Positions 25,801-34,388 of a stretch of 61,783 nt of DNA are shown one piece after another. Below the pieces are notes generated by a model, which ran no database searches, was not told where the DNA came from, and saw only the letters and a program-made list of their open reading frames with translations. The DNA comes from an uncultured Lachnospiraceae bacterium (GTDB lineage Bacteria > Bacillota > Clostridia > Lachnospirales > Lachnospiraceae): assembly GCA_910586645.1 (NCBI GenBank), contig CAJUIS010000015.1, forward strand, positions 1 through 61,783. The letters run 5' to 3'. Both the position numbers and the translations under genes were made by a program. The first letter of the stretch is position 1; each line of letters starts with the position of its first letter.

Positions 25801-27318
25801 ATTTCACATACTCCTGTAGCGTGGGAAAACAACAGAAGTGAAAAAACGCTGGAGTTTGAAGCAAAAAATGCAAAAAGAATCCGCATTCATGTAACAGACG
25901 CTTATTCGGATTCAGCAAAAGACTTCATTTCGGCTTCGGAGTTTTATCTGTACAAGAAGACGGAAATGAGTACGAACGGAACAAATGTTTATCTCAGCAG
26001 TCTTTCCGATGGCAGGGTTGAGGCAGGAAAAGCGCGTCCTCTGAAAGATAAGAATGGAATGGGGGGAGATATCTGTCTGACAGTAAACGGACAGCCAAAG
26101 ACATTCGAAAAAGGCGTCGGGATGCTGGCCCAAACGACGGTGACATACTATCTGGACGGAAAAGGATTTGATACGTTTGCCGCATATGTGGGCGCGGAGA
26201 ATGAAACGGCGCAGGGAAAGAAAGCGGATTTGGAGATTTATGGCGACGATCGGCTTTTATACGAGGCCAGAGAAATGAAGAGCGGTGATTCTGCAAAGAT
26301 GCTGTACTTTAATATCAGCGGAATCAAAAGGCTTAAGATTGCGGTAAAAGGCGATGAAGGCATGGCCGTATCCCTTGCGGATGCAAGGTTTTATCTGACA
26401 GAAGACAAAGACAGCCTGACGCTTATCGTTGGAGAAACGGCGCGGACGCTGTCAAATAACGCGATCAATATTTCCGGCATCGGCTCTCTTCGTTTTGCAT
26501 CAGATAACGAAGAAGTGGCAATTGTAGATACAGCGGGCAATATTACAGCGACAGGAGTGGGAGAGACGGCTATTCAGATAATTCGCCAGGGTGAGGAGCG
26601 TCCCAGGACCTGTCAGGTCATTGTAAAAAACAGGGAAGATATTTATCCGGAAGATGTGGTTGAACAGCCGGATCCAGAGCAGCCGCCCGATACGAATGAA
26701 CCAAATCAGCCGGATCAGCCAGGACAGCCGAATCAGCCGGGACAGCCGGACGCACCGGGGACTTCTGCGCTTTTGCAGAAGACAGCGGGGCTTTCCGTTG
26801 GCAAAAACCAGACGAATTCTCTGACGGTTTCCTGGACGGCTGCAGAGGGAGCGAAGGGATATGAGGTTTACCGGGCAAAGAAGGGCAGCGGCGCTTTTGC
26901 AATGGCCGCAAAGGTAAGCGGCACGTCTTATACGGATAAAAAACTTTCCGCCGGAACGTCTTATACATACAAAGTCAGGGCTTATGCAGAAAAAGAAGAA
27001 AACAAAGGCGAGTTTTCTGATGAGGTATGGAGTACGACAAAGCCGGGAAAGACTGTGATAGCGAAAGTGAAAAAGTCGGGAACAAAGGCTCTTATCAGCT
27101 GGAAGAAAAATAAGACGGCTGAAAAATACGAAATCTGGATGAAAGAGAAAGGCAAATTTAAGAAAATCAAAGACGCCGCGGGAAAAAAGACGTCCATTAA
27201 GAGCGGCAAGCTTAAAAAAGGCAAAAAATACACTTTTAAAATTCGTGCGTACCGTATGGACAGCGCAAAGAAAAAAATTTACGGGGCATTTTCAAAGACG
27301 AAAACGCTGAAGATGTAG
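22894..27318 (+). CDS. Large secreted M60-type metallopeptidase with CBM, Ig and FnIII modules
   Basis: A 1474-aa secreted protein. Signal peptide 1-28; DUF5011/HYR-type Ig domain about 40-122 (DDLEDGDLTTKI); peptidase M60 (enhancin-like) region about 140-600 with the gluzincin motif HEFGH at 374-378 and a following Glu-rich segment (ENAFVE); F5/8-type C (CBM32-like) about 886-1020 with AVDGDETTYWHS; NPCBM-like domain about 1028-1170; Big_2-like about 1173-1246; Pro/Gln/Asn linker about 1253-1290; two fibronectin III domains to the end. M60 enzymes cleave O-glycosylated mucins, and CBM32/NPCBM modules bind galactose or GalNAc, so mucin is the likely target. Start chosen at the ATG with GGAGG five bases before it. 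No sortase motif. Confidence 0.88.
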   Translation: MRHYKNGKFAALFLAAGILCFPGICANAAEEDTLPEFYRKPALSGFVQTFVYEGDKWDETISKNRIFADDLEDGDLTTKITETGTVNTNVPGTYTLTYSITDKDGNTSEMDTVVNVLEKGSGEEKTVRRKLYTLPDASHLTEIGFNRGYYHDRQSLGFWLPGSAEFQIRLVNADEFQKNLSIGFYNADQEQESSSQIPSDGSWVTLTNSRRYSSVPFILTPKNTTVQPVLEFKWTDQMREIPYYRYGDDEETFFGRWEDSDAPFAILEGSPATFLVPLKDRDNIVNSSYTSTPEYRFRSIADMMKWYMAFVKQYDAYAGLDFYADEPYNQNVRSKFFIKANAHGVGLAYYGSDHSAYNGDTLGEYLTRSWVSLHEFGHGYEGAIATQENAFVETTNNIMGHYFEKTYRPPTQFGWLLGDSNEPTAEERLATLEQKSLRRKAETNSFNGIVEGGWHYQVSLHMFTNALDRLGPQNTVSSMHAGYRKYYYETGKKRGSSDAVVESFSGEYNMVPYFETYHIRPSMRVENGIYDKDNPILYYLYDLIPDDGLAAQVKQKLGLLGVYCLVEPDDLAYTGYTSQVKFQIDIDDLSQIQNKDIVIKNGKKIVETIPVTSGTVEAEIPVGAYEVEIPIPDTVGYSYGNVCLIAAKGSVTQQISYERETGNPLADDRRLTLHGMSDGLFAYAEFDTSEQKMTWNTAAIQPHLYYEDQEYASVRILNPNGETLHEETFIGTETPDDAKTEFDFPVGSKLIVTHDEGAGRMRMMSDYCNDTIPGFSFVKGENVFVMTKYGLMPEGLGEKAQESLYLSCLNQYSEMAADHMDGAQFGDPGKYHQEKLLILNASQSLSEEGRTEYEKKWGIFTGKDTIPIYSKIESGELAGKADSEAGSGTDGPGSAAVDGDETTYWHSNYSGRNEVNFEEDKNTNYTITLQENTDVGRLVYVPRPGGGNGTILSCELYVSETADGDDFVKISHTPVAWENNRSEKTLEFEAKNAKRIRIHVTDAYSDSAKDFISASEFYLYKKTEMSTNGTNVYLSSLSDGRVEAGKARPLKDKNGMGGDICLTVNGQPKTFEKGVGMLAQTTVTYYLDGKGFDTFAAYVGAENETAQGKKADLEIYGDDRLLYEAREMKSGDSAKMLYFNISGIKRLKIAVKGDEGMAVSLADARFYLTEDKDSLTLIVGETARTLSNNAINISGIGSLRFASDNEEVAIVDTAGNITATGVGETAIQIIRQGEERPRTCQVIVKNREDIYPEDVVEQPDPEQPPDTNEPNQPDQPGQPNQPGQPDAPGTSALLQKTAGLSVGKNQTNSLTVSWTAAEGAKGYEVYRAKKGSGAFAMAAKVSGTSYTDKKLSAGTSYTYKVRAYAEKEENKGEFSDEVWSTTKPGKTVIAKVKKSGTKALISWKKNKTAEKYEIWMKEKGKFKKIKDAAGKKTSIKSGKLKKGKKYTFKIRAYRMDSAKKKIYGAFSKTKTLKM

Positions 27319-27322
27319 TTGA

Positions 27323-27359
27323 AACGACGAAGTTCCCTCAGGTGAACTTCGTTGTTTTT
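27323..27359 (+). terminator. Terminator after the M60 gene
   Basis: AACGACGAAGTTC / GAACTTCGTTG with an 8-base loop and a TTTTT tail. Confidence 0.9.
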
Positions 27360-27402
27360 CATATGACAGAAATTGGATTCTAAAGAGGAAGGAGAACGGA
27401 GA

Positions 27403-28194
27403 ATGGAATTTCGGCCATGTATTGATATTCATAACGGAAGAGTGAAACAGATTGTGGGCGGCAGCCTGAAAGAAGAAGGGAATCAGGTGCAGGAAAATTT
27501 TGTGTCCGGGCAGGATGCATCCTTTTATGCAGAGCTGTATAAAAAAGATCATGTCAGGGGCGGTCATGTTATTTTGTTAAACGCAAAAGGCAGCGATTAT
27601 TATGAGGAGACGAAACGGCAGGCAGTGTCGGCTCTTTCCGCTTATCCCGGAGGGCTTCAGGTTGGCGGAGGAATTTGCGAAGGAAATGCGGAAGAGTTTC
27701 TTGCGGCCGGAGCAAGCCATGTGATTGTCACGTCTTATGTTTTTACGGACGGCAGGGTAAATTATGAGAATCTGAAAAAGCTTTCCAAAAAAGTTGGAAG
27801 AGAGCGTCTGACGCTGGATTTAAGCTGCCGGAGGCGGGATGGTTCTTATTATATTGTAACGGATCGCTGGCAGAAGTTTACGAAGGAAAAAGTTACGTAT
27901 GGTTTTCTGGATGATATGGCAGAATATGCAGACGAATTTCTGATCCATGCCGTAGATGTGGAAGGAAAAGTTTCCGGAGTAGAGAAGGAGCTTGTGGAAC
28001 TGCTTGGCGCCTGGGCAAAAATCCCAGTCACTTATGCAGGAGGGATTGGCAGTTTTGAAGATCTTCGCTTTATCGGAAAGGCCGGAAAAGGCAGACTGAA
28101 TGTTACAGTCGGAAGCGCGCTTGATTTGTTCGGAGGTACAATGGCGTATGAAAAAGTGTTGGATTTTGTAAAGGATTACTCCAGGGGGATGTGA
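27403..28194 (+). CDS. hisA: ProFAR isomerase, eukaryotic (His6) type
   Basis: A 263-aa (beta-alpha)8 isomerase of histidine synthesis, converting ProFAR to PRFAR. It is of the eukaryotic His6 type, not the usual bacterial HisA: FRPCIDIHNGRVKQIVGG at the start, GGHVILLN, LQVGGGI, SHVIVTSYVF, LTLDLSCRRRDGSYYIV, EFLIHAVDVEGK and VTYAGGIGSFEDL all follow the fungal enzyme. The catalytic Asp at the N-terminus (PCID) and the second Asp (LDLSC) are present. I chose the ATG at 27403, preceded by GGAGAACGGAG. No other his genes are in the window. Confidence 0.9.
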   Translation: MEFRPCIDIHNGRVKQIVGGSLKEEGNQVQENFVSGQDASFYAELYKKDHVRGGHVILLNAKGSDYYEETKRQAVSALSAYPGGLQVGGGICEGNAEEFLAAGASHVIVTSYVFTDGRVNYENLKKLSKKVGRERLTLDLSCRRRDGSYYIVTDRWQKFTKEKVTYGFLDDMAEYADEFLIHAVDVEGKVSGVEKELVELLGAWAKIPVTYAGGIGSFEDLRFIGKAGKGRLNVTVGSALDLFGGTMAYEKVLDFVKDYSRGM

Positions 28195-28264
28195 AAATCC
28201 GTTGAAACCTGGATTTATATGGTGTATCATAGGAAAAGATAAGCAATATGAGAGGAGGGACGGC

Positions 28265-29095
28265 ATGAAATTCACAAAAATGCATGGAGCGGGAAATGAT
28301 TATATTTATGTAAACTGCCTGGAAGAGACAATAAAAGATCCGTCCGGGCTTTCTGTGCGCTTAAGCGACAGGCATTTCGGCGTGGGTTCGGACGGCCTGA
28401 TTTTAATTAAGCCTTCAAAAACCGCGGATTTTGAAATGGAAATGTATAATGCGGACGGTTCCAGGGGAGAGATGTGCGGCAACGGCATCCGCTGTGTCGG
28501 GAAATATGTGTATGACAAGGGCCTTACGGATAAGAAAAGCCTTTCCATAGAGACTTTGGGAGGCGTCAAGAACCTGGATTTGACGGTACAGGACGGCAAA
28601 GTTTCCATGGTCTGTGTGGATATGGGAAGTCCGGAGTTTACAGCGAAAAAAATTCCGGTGATTTCGGATATGGAAGAGATGATCCGGCAGCCGCTTTCTG
28701 TGGAGGGAAAAGAATATGAAGTTACCTGCGTATCCACGGGAAACCCGCACTGCGTTGTTTTTTTGCAGGAGGATGTGAAAACGCTGGATCTAAAAGAGAT
28801 TGGCCCGGCGTTTGAGCGCCACAGGAGATTTCCGGAGCGGGTCAATACGGAATTTATCAATGTTCTGGACAGAAAAACGCTTCGTATGCGCGTCTGGGAA
28901 CGCGGATCGGGAGAGACGCTTGCCTGCGGGACCGGCGCCTGCGCCGCCGCCGTGGCTGCAGTCGTGAACGGACTTGCAGACGAGGAAGTGACGGTTCATC
29001 TTTTGGGAGGCGATTTAAAAATCCGATGGGACAGGCAAAAAAATCTTATTTTTATGACAGGCCCTGCGGTTTTGGTGTTTGATGGGGAAATATAG
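28265..29095 (+). CDS. dapF: Diaminopimelate epimerase
   Basis: A 276-aa PLP-independent epimerase that converts LL-DAP to meso-DAP for lysine and peptidoglycan. Both catalytic cysteines are in place: MCGNGIRC in the first half and ACGTGACAA in the second. Other marks are MHGAGNDYIYV at the start and STGNPHCVVF in the middle. ATG at 28265 chosen for its GAGGAGGG; a longer frame begins at 28202. The stop lies 28 bases before dapL, and together they supply meso-DAP by the aminotransferase route. Confidence 0.97.
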   Translation: MKFTKMHGAGNDYIYVNCLEETIKDPSGLSVRLSDRHFGVGSDGLILIKPSKTADFEMEMYNADGSRGEMCGNGIRCVGKYVYDKGLTDKKSLSIETLGGVKNLDLTVQDGKVSMVCVDMGSPEFTAKKIPVISDMEEMIRQPLSVEGKEYEVTCVSTGNPHCVVFLQEDVKTLDLKEIGPAFERHRRFPERVNTEFINVLDRKTLRMRVWERGSGETLACGTGACAAAVAAVVNGLADEEVTVHLLGGDLKIRWDRQKNLIFMTGPAVLVFDGEI

Positions 29096-29123
29096 GATAA
29101 AAATGAAAAAAGGAGAGAAAATA

Positions 29124-30338
29124 ATGTTTCAGATTAATGACAATTATCAAAAGTTACCGGGGAGTTATTTATTCAGTACAATTGCAAAGAAGGTGGCGGC
29201 ATTTACGGCGGCAAATCCGGATAAAACAATTATCCGCCTGGGGATTGGCGATGTGACGCAGCCGCTTGCGCCGGCAATTCTTGCGGCCATGCATAAGGCT
29301 GTGGACGAGATGGGATGCGCAGAGACGTTTCATGGATACGCGCCGGATCTGGGATATGATTTTTTGCGCAGGGCCATTGCGGAGAATGATTACAGAGCGC
29401 GGGGATGTGACATAGAAGAGGATGAGATTTTTGTGTCGGACGGAGCAAAAAGCGATTCTGCAAATATTCAGGAGATTTTTGCGGCTGAAAGCCGCATTGC
29501 GGTCTGTGATCCGGTATATCCGGTTTACGTGGATTCCAATGCAATGGCGGGAAGAACAGGGACTTACGACAAAGAGACGGAGCGCTGGAGCAATGTGATT
29601 TATATGCCGTGTACGGCGGAGAATGGATTTGTGCCGGAATTTCCGGAAGAGACGCCGGATCTGATTTATCTTTGTCTGCCAAATAATCCGACGGGAACGA
29701 CATTTACAAAGTCAAAGCTGCAGGAATGGGTAGATTACGCCAACCGGGTGGGCGCAGTCATTCTCTATGACGGGGCATATGAAGCATATATTTCGGAACC
29801 GGATGTGGCGCACTCGATTTACGAATGCAGCGGGGCGAAAACGTGCGCGATTGAACTGAAAAGTTTTTCAAAGAATGCCGGATTCACGGGAGTGCGTCTT
29901 GGTTATGCCGTAGTGCCGAAGGAGTTAAAATGCGGAGACGTTTCCCTGCGCAATATGTGGGCAAGGCGGCACGGCACGAAGTTTAACGGCGCTCCTTATA
30001 TCGTACAGCGTGCGGGAGAGGCCGTGTATTCCAGAGAAGGCAAGGCGCAGTTAAAAGAGCAGGTCGCTTATTATATGAAAAATGCGGCGGCGATTAAGGA
30101 AGGCTTAAAGAAAAGCGGCTATACGGTATTTGGCGGCGTAAATGCGCCCTATATCTGGCTGAAGACGCCTTCCGGGACGACGTCGTGGGAATTTTTTGAC
30201 CGCCTTTTGGAAAATGCAAACGTGGTTGGAACGCCGGGAGCCGGATTTGGACCAAGCGGAGAGGGATATTTCAGACTGACGGCGTTTGGAAGCTATGAAA
30301 ACACACTGGCGGCATTGGAGAGAATCCAAAAAATGTAA
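29124..30338 (+). CDS. dapL: LL-diaminopimelate aminotransferase
   Basis: A 404-aa class I/II PLP aminotransferase that makes LL-DAP directly from tetrahydrodipicolinate and glutamate, bypassing dapC/D/E. Family marks: LPGSYLFSTIAKKV at the N-terminus, RLGIGDVTQPL, FVSDGAKSDSANIQ, LPNNPTGT, and the PLP-lysine segment ELKSFSKNAGFTGVRLGY. Ribosome site AAAGGAG before the ATG at 29124. Linked to dapF upstream, and the AP endonuclease gene follows after 19 bases. Confidence 0.97.
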   Translation: MFQINDNYQKLPGSYLFSTIAKKVAAFTAANPDKTIIRLGIGDVTQPLAPAILAAMHKAVDEMGCAETFHGYAPDLGYDFLRRAIAENDYRARGCDIEEDEIFVSDGAKSDSANIQEIFAAESRIAVCDPVYPVYVDSNAMAGRTGTYDKETERWSNVIYMPCTAENGFVPEFPEETPDLIYLCLPNNPTGTTFTKSKLQEWVDYANRVGAVILYDGAYEAYISEPDVAHSIYECSGAKTCAIELKSFSKNAGFTGVRLGYAVVPKELKCGDVSLRNMWARRHGTKFNGAPYIVQRAGEAVYSREGKAQLKEQVAYYMKNAAAIKEGLKKSGYTVFGGVNAPYIWLKTPSGTTSWEFFDRLLENANVVGTPGAGFGPSGEGYFRLTAFGSYENTLAALERIQKM

Positions 30339-30357
30339 TTTTATGCAGGAGGACGTT

Positions 30358-31200
30358 ATGTTATATATTGGAAGCCATATATCGGCGTCAAAAGGCTATG
30401 AAGCAATGGGAAAGCAGGCGCTTAAGCTGGGCGCGAATACATTTGCGTTTTTTACGAGGAACCCCAGAGGAGGGAAGGCAAAGGCCATTGACGAAGAAGA
30501 TGTAAAGCGTTTCCTTGCGCTTTCGGAGGAACATTCCTTTGGAAAGCTGGTTGCACATGCGCCTTATACGCTGAATGCCTGCGCGGCAAAAGAGGATATC
30601 CGCAGGTTTGCAAGAGAGACAATGGCGGATGATCTTTTGCGAATGGAATTTACGCCGGGCAATTATTATAATTTTCACCCGGGCTCCCATGTGGGACAGG
30701 GAAGCGACATGGGCATCAAGCTTACGGCGGAGATTTTGAATGAGGTTTTAAAACCCGAACAGACGACGACGGTGCTGCTTGAGACGATGTCGGGAAAAGG
30801 TTCTGAGATTGGAAGAAATTTTGAAGAACTGCAGAAAATTTTAGAAAAAGTAGAGCAGAAGGAAAAAATGGGCGTTTGTCTTGATACCTGCCATGTTTGG
30901 GACGGCGGATATGATATTGTGAATGATTTGGACGGCGTGCTGGATACGTTTGACAAAGTCATTGGGTTAGAGCGCTTGAAGGCGATTCATATGAATGACA
31001 GTATGAATCCGTTTGACAGCCATAAGGACAGGCATGAAAAAATCGGAGAAGGGCAGATCGGGCTTTCCGCCATGGAGCGGATCATCAATCATCCAAAGCT
31101 TAAGGGGCTGCCGGTGATTCTTGAAACGCCGAATGACGACGCAGGATGGGCAAAAGAAATCGCTCTTTTGAAGAGCCTGTACCGGCAGGAAGATTTGTAA
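30358..31200 (+). CDS. nfo: Deoxyribonuclease IV (AP endonuclease)
   Basis: A 280-aa AP endonuclease 2 (Nfo) that nicks DNA 5' of abasic sites in base-excision repair. Zn-ligand motifs are intact: VAHAPYTLN, NFHPGSH, VLLETMSGKGSE, GVCLDTCHVWDGGYD, IHMNDS, DRHEKIGEGQIG and PVILETPND. Start at 30358, with GCAGGAGG before it. Probably co-transcribed with dapL and with the YbaK-type gene that follows after 44 bases. Confidence 0.97.
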   Translation: MLYIGSHISASKGYEAMGKQALKLGANTFAFFTRNPRGGKAKAIDEEDVKRFLALSEEHSFGKLVAHAPYTLNACAAKEDIRRFARETMADDLLRMEFTPGNYYNFHPGSHVGQGSDMGIKLTAEILNEVLKPEQTTTVLLETMSGKGSEIGRNFEELQKILEKVEQKEKMGVCLDTCHVWDGGYDIVNDLDGVLDTFDKVIGLERLKAIHMNDSMNPFDSHKDRHEKIGEGQIGLSAMERIINHPKLKGLPVILETPNDDAGWAKEIALLKSLYRQEDL

Positions 31201-31244
31201 TGCAAAATCCGTCTGTCGGGACACATCAGAAAAGGGAGGAAATT

Positions 31245-31712
31245 ATGTCAATTGAAAGGGTAAGGGCGTATCTGAAACAATTTGGAATAGAAGAAAGAAT
31301 ACAGGAGTTTTCCGTATCAAGCGCAACCGTTGAGCTTGCGGCGGCGGCCCTTGGCTGCGCTCCGGAGCGGATTGCAAAAACGCTTTCTTTTCTGGCGGAC
31401 GGGCAGGCTGTTTTAATCTGTGCCGCCGGAGACGCAAAAATCGATAACGCCAAGTATAAGGCGCAGTTTCATACGAAGGCGAAAATGATTGCTCCGGCTG
31501 AAGTGGAGGGCATTGTCGGCCATGCGGTCGGCGGCGTGTGCCCGTTTGCCGTAAAAGAGGGAACAAAGGTATATCTGGACGTTTCTCTGAAACGTTTTGA
31601 GACAGTTTTTCCTGCGTGCGGAAGCGCAAACAGCGCCATCTGCCTTACAATTCCGGAACTGGAAAAATATTCCGGATATGCAGGCTGGGTTGACGTCTGC
31701 AAAGAAACCTGA
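31245..31712 (+). CDS. YbaK/EbsC-type aminoacyl-tRNA deacylase
   Basis: A 155-aa member of the YbaK/ProX editing family, which removes mischarged amino acids from tRNA in trans. Marks: SSATVELAAAALGCAPERIAKTL, the invariant Lys in NAKYKAQF, VGGVCPFAVKEGTKVYLD, and the Ala-Gly-Ser segment FPACGSANSAICLTIPEL. ATG at 31245 with GGGAGGAAATT before it. Substrate (Cys-tRNA-Pro, Ala-tRNA-Pro or other) cannot be told from sequence. Probably in the same transcript as nfo. Confidence 0.9.
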   Translation: MSIERVRAYLKQFGIEERIQEFSVSSATVELAAAALGCAPERIAKTLSFLADGQAVLICAAGDAKIDNAKYKAQFHTKAKMIAPAEVEGIVGHAVGGVCPFAVKEGTKVYLDVSLKRFETVFPACGSANSAICLTIPELEKYSGYAGWVDVCKET

Positions 31713-31886
31713 CGGATACAAAAAAGCCGGACAGCCGCAGCGCCTTAACAATGTGTCTTTTGTTTGAAAAGTTTTCAGGGATTCTTAAAAGAAAACACAG
31801 GATTCTTTAAAAATAAATTCTGTTCTTTGTGCTATACTAAAGAAAGAAAACGGAATGATTTTTAAGACAGATGTGTGAGGTGCAGG

Positions 31887-32456
31887 ATGGAATGGAAAAA
31901 TTGGAAAAAGCTTCTGACGGTAATGGTTTCGTTGTTTTGTTTCTTGATACTTGGCGTTATCATAAAGGCGTATCTGGACGGAAGATTTGAATCGGTGGAA
32001 ACTTTACAGAACTATATTAAAGGATTTGGCATATTTGCGCCGCTGATTTTAATTTTAATACAGGCGCTTCAGGTGATTGTCCCTGTCCTTCCCGGTTTTT
32101 TGGGCTGTGCGGTAGGAGCCGTGCTTTTTGGGAGCGCAGGCGGGTTCTGGTGTAATTATATCGGCATCTGCGCAGGCTCGATTATAGCGTTTCTTCTGGC
32201 AAAGAAATATGGTGTAAAACTGGTAGAGAAAATGTTTCCGAAAGAACAGTACGAGAAATATTCCGGATGGGCAGGAAAAAGCAAATCTTATATTGCATTT
32301 TTGTTTTTGGGAATGGCGCTTCCGTTGTTTCCGGATGATTTTTTCTGTTACTTTTCCGGCCTTACAAAAATGAAAGCGGACAAATTTGCGGCGATTATCG
32401 TGCTTGGAAAGCCCTGGTGCATTTTGGCGTACAGCGTTGCGTTCGCTGCGATTTGA
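31887..32456 (+). CDS. TVP38/TMEM64 (VTT domain) membrane protein
   Basis: A 189-aa membrane protein with about five or six hydrophobic segments. The VTT/SNARE-associated motif is clear: PVLPGFLGCAVGAVLFGSAGGFWCNYIG followed by AGSIIAFLLAKKYG, then LFLGMALPLFPDDFFCYFSG. DedA/VTT proteins act in membrane lipid handling, including undecaprenyl-phosphate flipping for DedA/UptA relatives; TVP38 members are less defined. I prefer the ATG at 31887 (GAGG six bases before it) to the GTG at 31875. Confidence 0.9.
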   Translation: MEWKNWKKLLTVMVSLFCFLILGVIIKAYLDGRFESVETLQNYIKGFGIFAPLILILIQALQVIVPVLPGFLGCAVGAVLFGSAGGFWCNYIGICAGSIIAFLLAKKYGVKLVEKMFPKEQYEKYSGWAGKSKSYIAFLFLGMALPLFPDDFFCYFSGLTKMKADKFAAIIVLGKPWCILAYSVAFAAI

Positions 32457-32465
32457 AAATACAAG

Positions 32466-32504
32466 ACTGCCGCATTGAGCGATTGCCTTAATGCGGCAGT
32501 TTTG
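32466..32504. terminator. Bidirectional terminator
   Basis: ACTGCCGCATT at 32466-32476 pairs with AATGCGGCAGT at 32490-32500 between convergent genes, with a T-rich flank on the right. Confidence 0.8.
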
Positions 32505-32506
32505 CT

Positions 32507-34321
32507 TTATTTTACAGGAATCCGAAGTTTCTGTCCAATGTCAATCAGGCTGCCGGAGAGCCCGTTTAAACGTTTGATTTCATCCACGGTCGTGCCATAT
32601 TTCCGGGCGATTGCAAAGAGCGTGTCTCCGGCTTTTACGGTATATTCAATGTACGGCATTTGTGTGTCGGGAACTCTTAAGACCTGCCCAATCTGAAGAA
32701 GATCTCCGGTCAGCCCGTTTAAGCTTTTTAGTATATCTACGGTTGTGCCGTATCTTCTGGCGATTGCCCAGAGTGTGTCTCCGGCTTTTACGACATATTC
32801 CGTCGTCCCGCTTCCGGATGGCGGTATGGGGACATTTTGTTCTATCCCCTGGTAGGTCTGATACAATGCATCCCACGTCTGCGGGCCGACAACGCCGTCA
32901 GCGGCAAGATGCATTGCCTGCTGAAAGGCAATAACAGACTGTTTTGTTCCGCTTCCGAAAATGCCGTCCTGCGCAGGCGCAGGAACGGTGGGGTAATATT
33001 CGGAAATGACGTCTAAAAGGTATTGCAGCGTGATGACGTCCTGTCCCCGTTGTCCCTGACGCAGTATGGAGTCCGGCGGTACGGTTCCGATTCCAAGCGT
33101 CGTGCCTTCTCCGTTCAGTTCCGCAAGACGGGTTACGGCAGTATAAATGCCTGATATTTTATACCATGTGCTTTTTCCTACAATTCCGTCTGCAGTCAGT
33201 TGAAAGATGTTCTGAAATTTTTTTACGGCAGCCTGTGTGCTGCTCCCAAACAGTCCTGTTTCGTCTGTAATTGCAGGAATGGCCGGATAGTTTTTGCGTA
33301 TTCTGTTTAAATATGTCTGAATCGTCTGTACATTTAATCCTTTGCTGCCGGTTTTCAGAGCCGTTCCCGGATAAGAAGCGGTGACGCCGCTGATAATATC
33401 GGATTCGGATATCTCAATGTCTTTTGGATAATAGGAACGGAGAATCTGAATCGGCGTTTTTCCCTGGTTTGCAAGCGTAACCGTCCCCCACTGCGAAAGA
33501 CCCTGGCAGGTGGCTGTTGTACCATTGCAAAAGGAAGTGAAATAGGGATTTTTTTGTTCCCGTCTTCGGACATACTGATTAAAAATCTCATCTACGATTC
33601 TGCTGATGGATTCATAAATGGCTCTTCCGTAGACGAAATACTGGTCGTAGGCAGTGCTGTTTGTAATGTCGAAATTGTAGCCTTTGCTTTTGTACCATTC
33701 TGTGTAAACCCGGTTCAAAGCAAATGTGATAATGGCGTAGATGTTTGCCCGAAGCGCCGCATCCGGCCAGGTAGGGTAAATTTCGCTGCTTGCCACATTT
33801 TTTACATAATCAGGAAAGGACACCTGTACGTTGGACGCGGATGAAGACGGAGAACCGAGATGCACCGTGATGGGATTTGGAATTACAACCTGACGCAGTA
33901 TTCGGCTGTTTGGCGCGGGCCCTTCCTGATGCCGATTCACCTGCATGGCTGCCGCTGGTTTTCCGACAAAGACTTCTGTCTGTGCGGGCGCGCGCTGACC
34001 GCTTTGCATAGGGGAAAGAGTAAGAGGCAGAACGGCGGTTTCATTTTCATAGATCGGGATGTCAAACACGTCAAGGGAATCAAAGCCAGCTTTTTTTGCC
34101 GACACCTGATAGCTTATATAGGGAGTTTCGGCATAATATGGATTTTGTGAAAAATCCCGGCTTAACGTTTCAAGCGGAAGCTTCGGCGTATCTCCGCTTT
34201 CATCAGTTACAAGTTCATAGACAATATTTCCGTAAGGATCTAAAATCCGGATGCTGACGCCTGCAAGCGGAAGCGCTTCATGGGCAATTTTTGCCTTTAT
34301 GGTAAGAAAACCGATTGCCAT
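32507..34321 (-). CDS. SpoIID-like / peptidoglycan-binding / LysM protein
   Basis: A 604-aa protein without signal peptide. Residues about 1-110 form a carboxypeptidase-regulatory or Ig-like beta domain (IRILDPYGNIVYELVTDESG); about 170-300 a SpoIID/LytB-type domain (ALRANIYAIITFALNRVYTEW, CQGLSQWGTVTLANQGKTPIQILRSYY); two PG_binding_1 domains at about 315-385 and 410-480; and two LysM repeats at about 500-545 and 555-604. This points to spore cortex or coat peptidoglycan. Its ribosome site is inside a perfect hairpin (34331-34374), so translation from upstream read-through RNA should be blocked. Convergent with the VTT gene. Confidence 0.85.
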   Translation of the reverse strand: MAIGFLTIKAKIAHEALPLAGVSIRILDPYGNIVYELVTDESGDTPKLPLETLSRDFSQNPYYAETPYISYQVSAKKAGFDSLDVFDIPIYENETAVLPLTLSPMQSGQRAPAQTEVFVGKPAAAMQVNRHQEGPAPNSRILRQVVIPNPITVHLGSPSSSASNVQVSFPDYVKNVASSEIYPTWPDAALRANIYAIITFALNRVYTEWYKSKGYNFDITNSTAYDQYFVYGRAIYESISRIVDEIFNQYVRRREQKNPYFTSFCNGTTATCQGLSQWGTVTLANQGKTPIQILRSYYPKDIEISESDIISGVTASYPGTALKTGSKGLNVQTIQTYLNRIRKNYPAIPAITDETGLFGSSTQAAVKKFQNIFQLTADGIVGKSTWYKISGIYTAVTRLAELNGEGTTLGIGTVPPDSILRQGQRGQDVITLQYLLDVISEYYPTVPAPAQDGIFGSGTKQSVIAFQQAMHLAADGVVGPQTWDALYQTYQGIEQNVPIPPSGSGTTEYVVKAGDTLWAIARRYGTTVDILKSLNGLTGDLLQIGQVLRVPDTQMPYIEYTVKAGDTLFAIARKYGTTVDEIKRLNGLSGSLIDIGQKLRIPVK

Positions 34322-34330
34322 AAATGAAAA

Positions 34331-34374
34331 TCTCCTTTTTCTTCTATTTTATTAATCTATGAAGAAAAAGGAGA
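34331..34374 (-). promoter_or_regulatory. Hairpin that hides the ribosome site of the SpoIID-like gene
   Basis: A perfect 14-bp inverted repeat (34331-34344 with 34361-34374; 16-base loop). On the minus strand the second arm contains AAAGGAGA, nine bases before the ATG at 34321. The first arm would be present only in RNA coming from the BlaR1-like gene upstream. It could also act as a weak terminator. Confidence 0.6.
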
Positions 34375-34388
34375 ACAGTTACAATTTT

